DNA of 64,000 nt from Pycnococcus provasolii (Eukaryota; Chlorophyta; Pseudoscourfieldiophyceae; Pseudoscourfieldiales): NCBI GenBank assembly GCA_049487715.1, contig CP150569.1, forward strand, positions 1 through 64,000. Reading direction: 5' to 3'. Below, piece by piece: positions 47,101 to 54,365 of this stretch (positions are counted from its first letter, which is position 1; every line of letters starts with the position of its first letter). The notes under the pieces are model-generated. The model ran no database searches. It was not told where the DNA came from and worked only from the letters and a program-made list of their open reading frames with translations. Position numbers and translations under genes: made by a program.

Positions 47101-48541
47101 CGTTCAGATCTACTTCCGCTCGTCGGAATCTGGTCAGGTGGACGTGCTGCACAGCACGAAGGTGATTGACGTCGAGCTGTACGTGACAGACTTGGACAAT
47201 TTCCGTCTGTTCTTGGAGGTGCTGCTGGGAATTGCGCTCATCTTTGGCATTGTCAACGAGGGCTTGGACCTGCTAAGGATGAAGAAGAAGTTTGGCCGGT
47301 ACTCGGCATACTTCCAGAGCATTTGGAACTACATCGACGTGCTCAACCTTGCGCTGATGACGATGGGATACATCACGTGGTGGACGTACGCGTTCCTGGC
47401 GGAGGACTTCCGATGCAAGATCAACTACGACATCTACGCCGATCTTGAGGCGGAGGCTCGCATTATGAAGATTAATGGCAACGGCCAAGGCCTAGACAGC
47501 CTCGCGTCGATGTACTCGTCGATTTCTGAGCTCACCGAGCGCCTGGCTTTCTACTACGCCATCGCGGGTGTGAACATCATGCTGTACCTGCTGCGTGTTC
47601 TCAAGCTGATGCACTTCCAGCCTAGGTTGGGCGTGGTGACGCGAACGCTCACGCTCGCGGCGGCGGACCTGTTCCACTTCTTCGTGCTGTTCTTCATCAT
47701 CTTCTTCGGCTACGCCATCATGGGATACCTGGTGTTTGGAAACGCCATTGAGACATTCTCCACCGTTCCCGACGCGATCATGACGTGCTTCGAGTTCCTG
47801 CTTGGCGAGATTGGCGTGAACGGCGAGCTGAAGGAGCTCCAGAAGCCGTGGCACTACATCAGCGGGCAGGTGTTCTTCTGGTCGTACGCCATCTTGGTGC
47901 AGCAGATCCTGCTGAACTTCGTGCTCGCGATCATCGTCGACGCGTACAGCGAGGTGAAGGAGCAGAGCCAGGAGACGGTGGGCATCCTGACGGAGATTTC
48001 GGAGATTTTCAGCGACACGTGGAAGAAGAACCTGAAGCGCATTGGCCTGTACAAGTCGTACGTTCCGAATCACCGCGTTCGCCTGCTTCTTGAGGCTTGG
48101 GTGAAGGGCATGTCTCTCGAGGAGCTTGAGGAGGAGCACCGCAAGGAGGCTGAGGAGGAATTTGTGGAGAAGCCAAGGGTTCTCAAGGTTGGCGAGACGG
48201 AGCTGGAGAAGGAGGAGTTGGCGACGCTGCTTCGCGGCAAGCTCGGTGACGAGATGATGAGAGCGGTGATGCCTAACGAGGATCCGGACGAAGTCGCAAA
48301 CTTGGTGGCGGAGACGATCGTGGACAGCTACGGCCAGCAGGACGACGACGAGGAGGATGGGGATGATGACGCCGAGAACCAGGAGACGAAGGCTGACGAC
48401 CTCGAGGCGCTTGCGAAGCAGGTGCTCGAGGAGCAGGAGCAGCTTGCTCGGTTGCAGAACAGCATTCTCAAGCAGCAGCACAGCATCTTAGTTGCATTTG
48501 GCACACCGGAAGACGATGTGGTGAATAAAAATAAAGTATAA
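44138..48541 (+). CDS. Polycystin (PKD2/TRPP)-type cation channel, unusually large
   Basis: A 1467-residue membrane protein. After a charged N-terminus comes helix S1 (SFICFGILWLLILGL, about 52-66), then an extracellular region of more than 900 residues. This begins with a Notch/LNR-like Cys motif (CGDGLCEEPWEFPQYADFGC, about 118-137), includes coiled-coil stretches (about 280-360 and 650-790), and ends with the polycystin domain fold (GFFHRKMTGYPDGFFVWFDI). Helices S2-S6 lie at about 1020-1290; the pore region is AIMTCFEFLLGEIG, and S6 is LLNFVLAIIVDAYSEV. An acidic, coiled-coil cytosolic tail ends the protein. Polycystins are calcium-permeable channels; animal PKD2 is about 970 residues, the difference lying in the first loop. 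Confidence 0.9.
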   Translation: MSDGKGKAKADDGAKTKESLEDQDRREVAQEVVSWLHEQYTRIHERRTDYVNLFSFICFGILWLLILGLQRDTTAAYEVQNTLNTHLLPEDTTFDNMEGVYSWAQDTVSKIWVNPVCGDGLCEEPWEFPQYADFGCRADCGDLPSRFNLTTLQLDLEWDFTHIAGSDSLRARAQWNLCPASGGEEKPPHGTGCYYESDRKFESLSGDCFGEQCPEPLLLYDVPAGTKDRPTRWEIRVKGDIFHKVSGSVLSYDNVTADADVIKTDIAIASSRNTTDTDAAILREAAKLADMAPSGVVNYYKSKELDAKLATINGDLDKAQSDMKTEQGKAEPNATKVSEFNAEVDRLKALVTEANTNHTGEVNALLACDHNVLKAGTNTESAKRRQDEPGGRSECQKVLDKFFEDQLKDARTMIEERGTVSDASGKELMNKLVEDVKLDNKNIYKTIKRATGLLASDSKTASMETLFNEYVRRNYAAAPDAGHAARLVPAVLSSMDLITMSTASKARAAELEQRAAFEVSIPKRQIEYKGWEGSIEAYMTCNVAARAPEYLGECMIDADVDKLNFPKKDDDVMMEVYTRSCNEVCDCTAPKLINPASADDGYGPVRPSCTSGPGPNRTCICKECLPDGVTMPARLRRLLQEDSYAQLGDSLTRLSSKQGDLSGSVDTLKEQLGKSFAARAASQKSMSNSLKDTMSSGFDELKVGQSEITKKLDAIIGQQEKALAAAQRAADLAEQNNQMIQRRGDQQQLVNRAVTLQLQQIEDAALAGVISEEQRRELLVGAEVNRIVQLKKATTSNIPCSEATMRHAFEISTKDGISYPTQLNSTRFRMVGLTNRVVAGMMVHATRKGMADCGDARFDKIDENCRGARTVEPYGIDPVFRASSALYDPDLDNSEGVAKFYNCTELLDKPTLYCREYFNRNNVPYGFFHRKMTGYPDGFFVWFDINLNEENAQRYLLTMQEGLFLDTQTDEVRAQTVIYNAELQVFGNVQIYFRSSESGQVDVLHSTKVIDVELYVTDLDNFRLFLEVLLGIALIFGIVNEGLDLLRMKKKFGRYSAYFQSIWNYIDVLNLALMTMGYITWWTYAFLAEDFRCKINYDIYADLEAEARIMKINGNGQGLDSLASMYSSISELTERLAFYYAIAGVNIMLYLLRVLKLMHFQPRLGVVTRTLTLAAADLFHFFVLFFIIFFGYAIMGYLVFGNAIETFSTVPDAIMTCFEFLLGEIGVNGELKELQKPWHYISGQVFFWSYAILVQQILLNFVLAIIVDAYSEVKEQSQETVGILTEISEIFSDTWKKNLKRIGLYKSYVPNHRVRLLLEAWVKGMSLEELEEEHRKEAEEEFVEKPRVLKVGETELEKEELATLLRGKLGDEMMRAVMPNEDPDEVANLVAETIVDSYGQQDDDEEDGDDDAENQETKADDLEALAKQVLEEQEQLARLQNSILKQQHSILVAFGTPEDDVVNKNKV

Positions 48542-48862
48542 AAACAAAACCGTCACACAGTTTTCACACGTGAATGAAAAAAAAAAGTTCGTGTTAATTG
48601 TTTTTAATTAACACACAAAAAACATTTTTGTTTCATAAGACCTCATCCAACAACAATATGAATAAGAGCCAACTGATTTGGTTTGTACACACACGTTATT
48701 ATTGAAAAAAAAACACGCAGAAACGTCTTTTTACTTTCCAAAAAACCCAACCCATCCTTTTTCTCCGCATCACTTCTCTCTCCGCCGCCGTTATGATACA
48801 CTTCCAAGCTAGGTCGAGTCCAAACGCCGGCGGCAAGAGCATGAGATTTCGCAGTCAAGAGT
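48542..48862. other. Convergent intergenic region, 321 bp
   Basis: It is AT-rich, with A and T homopolymers and the inverted pair GTTAATTG/TTAATTAACAC near 48593-48614. It should hold the 3' ends of the channel and eL41 transcripts. No gene seen. Confidence 0.5.
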
Positions 48863-48982
48863 TTACTTGCTGCGCTGCCTCATCTTGCGGCGCTTCTTCT
48901 GAAGCCTGCGCAAGCGCTTCTTCTTCCACTTCCAGCGCATTTTGGCATGCGCCTTCTTCCATGGGTTGGACTTGTGCCCCAT
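48863..48982 (-). CDS. RPL41: 60S ribosomal protein eL41
   Basis: A 39-residue frame too short for ordinary ORF calling. Its last 25 residues, beginning MRWKWKKKRLRRLQKKRRKM and ending RQRSK, match the nearly invariant eL41, one of the smallest and most basic ribosomal proteins, which bridges the two subunits. The canonical 25-residue form would start at 48940. I extend to the ATG at 48982 because the added 14 residues are also basic and in frame, and 39-residue forms are known in some protists (from memory). The ATG directly follows CCCTTTTTTTCTAATTTAG, a textbook 3' splice site. Confidence 0.9.
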   Translation of the reverse strand: MGHKSNPWKKAHAKMRWKWKKKRLRRLQKKRRKMRQRSK

Positions 48983-49065
48983 CTAAATTAGAAAAAAAGG
49001 GAGTTGTGTGTGTGTGTGTGCGTGTCAGCGACGTCAGCATATGTGCGCCTTAAGATAAACCTCAC
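48983..49065 (-). other. Probable intron in the eL41 5' leader
   Basis: On the minus strand the stretch ends with a pyrimidine run, CTAATTTAG, and begins with GTGAGG, giving a GT...AG intron of about 83 nt. The donor is less certain than the acceptor: ATGs just upstream of it would not be in frame with eL41, so the upstream exon is presumed non-coding. Confidence 0.5.
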
Positions 49066-49891
49066 CCAAACATGGCACCATGAAACCACACATCATAGAG
49101 AAAAGAGAGGAAGATCATCCAGCAGGACATCATCATGATACACCCCACCCCCAAGACCATCAAGTAAACCAAATAAAAATAAAAAGAAAGAAAAAGAAAT
49201 CAAAAGAAATCAAACGAAGACAACGGAGCCAATAAGCCACACCACCCAGTACTAGATTAGCACACACACACACACAAGGCACAAGGCCATTCCCACCTCC
49301 CACGAACACGAACACGAACGACGTACCCTTGGCGAAGGAATGATGAAGCGGAGAGCGAGCAGGAGCGAGGAGCAGGGAGAAGGCGGCGCCCCCTGGTTTT
49401 CTTTTCTTTCTCCCCAAAGAGGTATCCCCTTGAATTTTACCCGTGGATCTGAGATTCCTCCAACCCCGAATTACAATAAAATAAAATTATTCTACATACA
49501 AATCGCCTCTCTCAAAGCAAGTGCAATCAATTCCCAAAAGACTCCTGTTCCCCGGGGGGGAGTTTCCCCGGGTTCCCGGGAGCGTTCCGTTAAACCCCTA
49601 ACAGTTGAGTTAGGGGTTTGAGTTAGGGGTTTGAGTTAGGGCATTAGGGCATTCGGGCATTCGGGTACCTATTCGGGTTCCCGCGTCCCACCCTGTTTCC
49701 GCGTTGCTTTTCCGCGTCCTCCGTCGTCGTCACGCGTCACCCGTCATCATCCGTCATCTGTCACCCGTCATCAGCTCCGACCAGTCAGTCCACGAACGAA
49801 CGAACGAGTGAAGCACTTGGTTCACCACGGGTGCTAATTGTATTATTATCAGCAGTTCACTGATACATAATAGGGTACCATAGGTAGGGAT
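49066..49891. promoter_or_regulatory. Divergent region with AACCCCGAA and telomere-like repeats
   Basis: AACCCCGAA occurs at 49462-49470. CCCGGG-rich sequence (49552-49580) is followed by an inverted repeat and telomere-like TTAGGG units (49592-49660, listed separately), then ACCCGTCATC-type short repeats (49730-49775) before the MEMO1 start. Confidence 0.5.
49592..49660 (+). repeat. Interstitial telomere-like repeats
   Basis: TTAGGG occurs at 49610, 49623, 49636 and 49644. The first three lie in a 13-bp unit (GAGTTAGGGGTTT), then the unit shortens to CATTAGGG and CATTCGGG. The upstream AAACCCCTAAC (49592-49602) is an inverted copy of GTTAGGGGTTT at 49609-49619. Confidence 0.75.
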
Positions 49892-50863
49892 ATGCCTCGC
49901 GTTCTTTCTTCGACTTCTGCGCGTCTCCAGCGCGCACCCACGCACTCCGGGTCGTGGTACGACGCCGACCCGTTAATATTGAACTCGCAACTATCCGCCT
50001 GGCTCGCGGATGCGTCGTCACAACTGGCAACAGCGCAGACAACTGCACAGGAGGCGCACGGGCACGTGCGCGCCATCATCGCACCTCACGCGGGGTACAG
50101 CTACAGCGGACCCACCGCGGCGTACGCGTACGAACCTCTCGCGCACAGAACGGACATTAAGCGAGTTTTCCTCCTCGGACCGTCGCACCACGTCTACCTC
50201 AAGGATAAGTGCGCGCTCTCGACGGCGGACGCGTACGAAACGCCACTAGGAAACCTCGACATCGACGCGGACGTCTACGAACAACTCAAACGAACGAACC
50301 AGTTCGAAACCATGGATATGGACGTCGACGAGGCGGAACACAGCCTCGAAATGCACTGCCCCTACATCGTGCAAGCCACCGCGGCAAGTCGGAACGCGAA
50401 CGCGGCGTCAAGCAGCACGTATCCCACGCTCGTTCCAGTCATGGTTGGAAGCCTAGGTGCACACGCGGAAGCGCGGTACGGCGCACTCTTCGCACCGTAC
50501 TTGGACGACCCGTCGAACGTGTTCGTCATCAGCAGCGACTTCTGCCACTGGGGGAGCAGATTTCGCTACACACCCGTTCCAACCGGAGTGGCTGACAGCA
50601 AAATCTACGAGAGCATCGAAGTGCTCGATAAAAGAGGCATGCGTCTCATCGAGGCGCAGGACACGCGCGGCTTCCAAGCGTACTTGGCCGAAACGGGAAA
50701 CACGATATGTGGCCGGCATCCCATCGGCGTGCTGCTGAACGCGTTGGACCACGCGAGCAGCAAGTTCGGCTTGCATTTCACGAAATACGCACAGAGCGGC
50801 GCCGTGACGAGCCGAGGCGGCAGCAGCGTCAGCTACGCGAGCGCGTTGGTCGTCGCCGCCTAA
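49892..50863 (+). CDS. MEMO1: MEMO1 family protein
   Basis: A 323-residue single-domain protein of the MEMO family, related to class III extradiol dioxygenases. In animals it is a copper/iron-handling redox protein and a mediator of ErbB2-driven motility; the role in algae is unknown. The family pattern is complete: THSGSWYDADP, IIAPHAGYSYSGPTAAYAY, LLGPSHHVY, EAEHSLEMHCPYI, SSDFCHWG and CGRHPIGVLL. The conserved His and Cys residues at the metal-like site are present. Length is slightly above the usual 295 because of a short N-terminal extension and Ala/Ser insertions. It runs head-to-tail into the next gene, 104 bp away. Confidence 0.95.
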   Translation: MPRVLSSTSARLQRAPTHSGSWYDADPLILNSQLSAWLADASSQLATAQTTAQEAHGHVRAIIAPHAGYSYSGPTAAYAYEPLAHRTDIKRVFLLGPSHHVYLKDKCALSTADAYETPLGNLDIDADVYEQLKRTNQFETMDMDVDEAEHSLEMHCPYIVQATAASRNANAASSSTYPTLVPVMVGSLGAHAEARYGALFAPYLDDPSNVFVISSDFCHWGSRFRYTPVPTGVADSKIYESIEVLDKRGMRLIEAQDTRGFQAYLAETGNTICGRHPIGVLLNALDHASSKFGLHFTKYAQSGAVTSRGGSSVSYASALVVAA

Positions 50864-50967
50864 TTTTAAGTCACATCCTGTACCAACCATTTCACATTTT
50901 TCTCCGCCCCCGCCCCGTCTGCCCCTCCCCCCCTTTTTACACACCACCCCCCTTTGTACACCCCACG

Positions 50968-51855
50968 ATGCCCAAGCTTGCAGTGACCGCCACCACCACC
51001 ACCGCACGCCTGTTACGCTCTCGCGTGCTCGTTCTGCTCATCGCGTCTGCTATGCCAACTCTTGTTTCGGCGCGCCTCGGCCTCATGCCGCGCGTTCGCG
51101 TGCCGCTGCGAGGCGGGTACTCCCACGGCACACGCGGTGCACCAGGTCGCAGCTTTCAGAAATCCACCTCGAGAATACCGGCGATCGTCGGGTCGGCGGC
51201 GCTCTTCGACGCCGGACGGGCGGGCCTGCGGGCAGGATACCACGGCGAATACGATAGAAGGCGAAGTCCACACAGCCGAGACGCGGCGGCGGGAGGAAAC
51301 ACGAAACTATCCATAAACGAGGTGCCCGTCGGCTCGTGGAGAACAGCCAGGCCAGCTTCGGCACGGACCATGCGGTCACGCATGCCGCCAACGACACGAC
51401 TCGGCGCGGCGGCCGCCATGTACGACGAGCAGCAGCGCATCGAGAAGTATCTCGCGCGAGACGCCGTCGTGCGCGAAAACAGAGCAGGCCGCGTGCGCAG
51501 CTCCGCGGATATGCGCGCGCCGAAGAATCGCGGCGAGTCAAGCTACTACGACCACGCTGGAACGGCGCGACGCGTGGGATTCCGTCCCACGGCACTGCTA
51601 GCGTCGGACACGCCGAGCTCAGGGCTGATGCCTGGCGCACATGACGCGAGCCAAAACCTTCTCCTCGAGGCGAACCGCGGCGTGCACGGCGCTCGCGACC
51701 ACCTCGCACTCACGTCGAAGCGCGGGCCCGTTCTGCGCACCGTCGACACAAATCGCGCGTGGAGCAGCGACGAGCACACGAGCCTTAAGACGCGCCACGA
51801 GCGCGCTCTCGTGCTGGGCCGCCGCGGCGACGACGACAAAATGTCTGATGTATAA
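50968..51855 (+). CDS. Orphan basic protein with a signal or targeting peptide
   Basis: A 295-residue protein not recognised. The N-terminus has a hydrophobic segment (SRVLVLLIASAMPTLVSA) after basic residues, fitting a signal peptide or an organelle-targeting sequence. The rest is rich in Arg, Ala, Ser and Gly, with no cysteines in the mature part, and looks largely disordered. A short helix EQQRIEKYLARDAVV occurs at about 150. The ATG at 50968 was chosen because the frame upstream overlaps the MEMO1 coding region without a plausible start. It converges with the SNARE gene. Confidence 0.6.
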   Translation: MPKLAVTATTTTARLLRSRVLVLLIASAMPTLVSARLGLMPRVRVPLRGGYSHGTRGAPGRSFQKSTSRIPAIVGSAALFDAGRAGLRAGYHGEYDRRRSPHSRDAAAGGNTKLSINEVPVGSWRTARPASARTMRSRMPPTTRLGAAAAMYDEQQRIEKYLARDAVVRENRAGRVRSSADMRAPKNRGESSYYDHAGTARRVGFRPTALLASDTPSSGLMPGAHDASQNLLLEANRGVHGARDHLALTSKRGPVLRTVDTNRAWSSDEHTSLKTRHERALVLGRRGDDDKMSDV

Positions 51856-51960
51856 ATAACAGTGTTCGCGTGTTATTTTATTTAAAAAATCAATTACATT
51901 ACAACAGGTGACATGAAAGGATCTCTGCTTCGGATGCGCAGCTGCGGCACGCGCGAGCGC

Positions 51961-52978
51961 CTACTTGACGAGGCTGTAGATGTACGCGCCAATACCCAAG
52001 ACGATGCATATGAGCACCATGTCCAGGCAGAAGTTGCGGCTGGTGCGCACTGACGTCACCAGCGACTTGAGCCGCTTGTTCTTGTTCTTCAGCTCCGACT
52101 CCGCGTTGTCCATGCGCTCCTCGATGTCCAGCGCCAGCGGGTTCTGCTTAGCAATCTCCTCTGACATGTCGTCCGCCATTGTGCGCAGCGTCGACAAGCC
52201 TGCCGAAATATCGTCCAGCTGCGAGTCCTGCCTCGTCTTGGCCGCATCCACCTCGTCCTGGAACGCCTGCGTTTCCTCCGTGTGCTCCATGTACGCCGGA
52301 TTGTCGCGCATCTGCGTTTCGAGTGCGTCCACGTCAATCTCCACGTTGCCAGCCTTTCCCTTGCCTTTGTTTTTCCTCGCCGATGCCTGCCGTGCGGACG
52401 TCGACGACACGCCGTCTGGGATGGCTTCTATCTGCGACGCGAGGTCGTCCACCTGCTCGAGCCGCTCAGCCACCATCTCCTTCGTCACACCCTTCCCCTT
52501 CTTGCGCGCGAGCTTCTGCAGCTTCGGAACGTCCGTTTCGAGCACCTTCGCCTTGGACCTTCGAATCTCGGCGTTGCACGTCGCCACAAGCGCGCGATTC
52601 GACTCATCCTTGTTGGCATCCGCCTTTTCGCGCAGGTTGTCGAGCAGTGCCCTGAGGTCGTCCAAGGCGAGGCCGAACGCATCCTCTTTGCTTCTCTTGT
52701 TCCGTTCCAGGTTCGGTGCCGTGTACTTCTCGTACCTAAAAAGGTTTCAACCAAAGAAAAGGGCGAGTTAGTTGGTGGGAAACAACAAAACAAAACAGTC
52801 AGTCAGTACGGCGGCAAGTCAATCCACATCTTCCCTTAGCAAGAGGACGTGAGCCGCCGCCGCCACGTCGTCGTTGTCGCACAAAGCAGTGCACAAGGAC
52901 ACCACAAGGCGCAAGTTGCACGTACTTTCCGAGGAGCGCGTCGGCGCGCGTGATGATATCCACGGGGGACAGAGACAT
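51961..52978 (-). CDS. SYP7-type Qc-SNARE (syntaxin), two exons
   Basis: A spliced protein of 275 residues. Exon 1 (52926-52978) encodes MSLSPVDIITRADALLGK, exon 2 (51961-52735) begins YEKYTAPNLERNKRSKEDAF, and a 190-nt GTACGT...TTTTTAG intron separates them in phase 2. This matches plant SYP71-73, which act in ER and plasma-membrane or cell-plate fusion. The N-terminal helical region includes NAEIRRSKAKVLE and VPKLQKLARKKGKGVT. The SNARE motif (about 180-245) has LDDISAGLSTLRTMADDMSEEI, with the ionic-layer Gln at QNPL. A single C-terminal anchor, NFCLDMVLICIVLGIGAYIY, ends the protein. Both splice sites restore the expected family sequence exactly. Confidence 0.93.
52736..52925 (-). other. 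Spliceosomal intron of the SYP7-type gene
   Basis: The donor is GTACGT and the acceptor is CCTTTTTAG on the minus strand, 190 nt in phase 2. Removing it joins LLGK to YEKY, as in the SYP7 family. It is the best supported intron in the window. Confidence 0.9.
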
Positions 52979-54365
52979 GTTCAGTCGCAGTGCAGTAAGT
53001 ACGACAGGCCGGCCAAGCACCAGTAAATGTACACGAGAACTAACCACGAAGGGTTAGCACGACCACCACGAAGGTTAAGGTAGCTGTCCTGCCCTGCGCG
53101 CACAGAGTCCAGTCAATCGCAAGTGACGAGGCGACAGGGATACGGGTGCGACGAAATCAATGGCAGTTTGTACTGTATGGCGTCTTGTTGAAATCGAAAT
53201 CGCGCAGAAGGCCCCCCGAGGAGGCGAAGGAGGAGGAGAAGGAGGAGGAGAAGGAGCGCGCGCGCCAAGACAAACCCCAAGACAAGGGCCAGGGTGACAC
53301 TCCCGGTGACACTCATGCGACTCCAGACGGATCCCCACCAGCCAGCCCACCTGTGTTGCCACGCACCTCGTCGACGCCTGCTCTGGACTCTTGTGGAGTA
53401 AAACGTTTAGTTGACCACCATCTTGCACGGACAAACATGACTAAGTTTACCACATACATAGGATACTTGAACGGAATGAACGGAATGAACGCGCGCAGCA
53501 AACGCGCGCGCGACCGCGACGACGATTCCCACCACCCCCACCACCTTCTTCTACCTTTTCATCATCCTTCCTCAAACGCTAAACCTTTAAAGGTTTATGA
53601 TGTCACGTGGAAAGGGAAAACGGATTTGCATGCATCTCTAACTACATATGTAGAGGGTACTGCTTGCTCGCTCACGGCTCAGCGCTCTGCTCTTTCCTTC
53701 CGTTTCCGTCGGGCAAGTTCATGCAGTCGACGGCTACCACTATGCAGTCGGCTTGCACGCGTCATTGCATAAGAACTAGTCTACCTAAAGGCTAAAGGTA
53801 CGTGCGCACGGCGAAAAGCATCATCGGGCGCAAGAGACGTACTGTAAAGGTAAGATCTAGAAGTATGTAAGAATTTACGTGCCCAAGAAGTGCCGATTCC
53901 CGGAAAACGGGCTGACGGGGAACGGGACCGCCTTTTGCAAAGGTGCGCTGTTAAGGTAACCACCTCAACATCTGTGTTCTCGCGGATCGCACATATGTAT
54001 GTACCAACGTTCTCTATGTAAAACTTTACTGTACCGGGTACCTATGCTGGCAGGAAGGAAGGAGGCAAGGAGGCAAGCTTTAGCCGCTTTTTCGTCGGAA
54101 TAAATGCGATCAAACGGCGATCAAGTACCTTTAAGGTGGTCAAGATCAGACGTGTGATGCGTTTGTCCGTTTCCTTACCACCATCAATCAGCTGGTACGG
54201 TATCTTTGGTTTCAGTCGCTGTTAACCTCTCTCTCGTGCGCTCTCGAGGCCTTCACGCAGTTCTCGTCGCCCCTCTCTCGCCCCTCTTACATACGATACT
54301 GCCCTCTCACTCTCGCAGTCGGCCATCGCACCCGATACTCGCGATATACTTATAGTTTAGTACCT
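52979..54365. promoter_or_regulatory. Long divergent intergenic region, 1.4 kb
   Basis: A frame without a credible start runs from 53146 to 53772, rich in Glu/Lys and then His; I do not think it is a gene. The stretch has a GAGGAGGAGAAGG purine tract (53217-53255), a perfect 16-bp palindrome AAACCTTTAAAGGTTT at 53581-53596, many AAGGTA/TACCTT words (53780-54150) and a CT-rich leader before the next gene. No RNA gene was recognised. Confidence 0.45.

Noticed and set aside
47492-48481. 329-codon Leu/His/Arg-rich antisense frame
   Set aside because: Lies opposite the channel's S5-S6 and acidic tail; a shadow of GAG/CTC-rich codons.
53146-53772. 208-codon frame upstream of the four-cNBD gene
   Set aside because: No ATG near its beginning, Glu/Lys and His low complexity, and a mixture of promoter-like sequence; not convincing as a gene.
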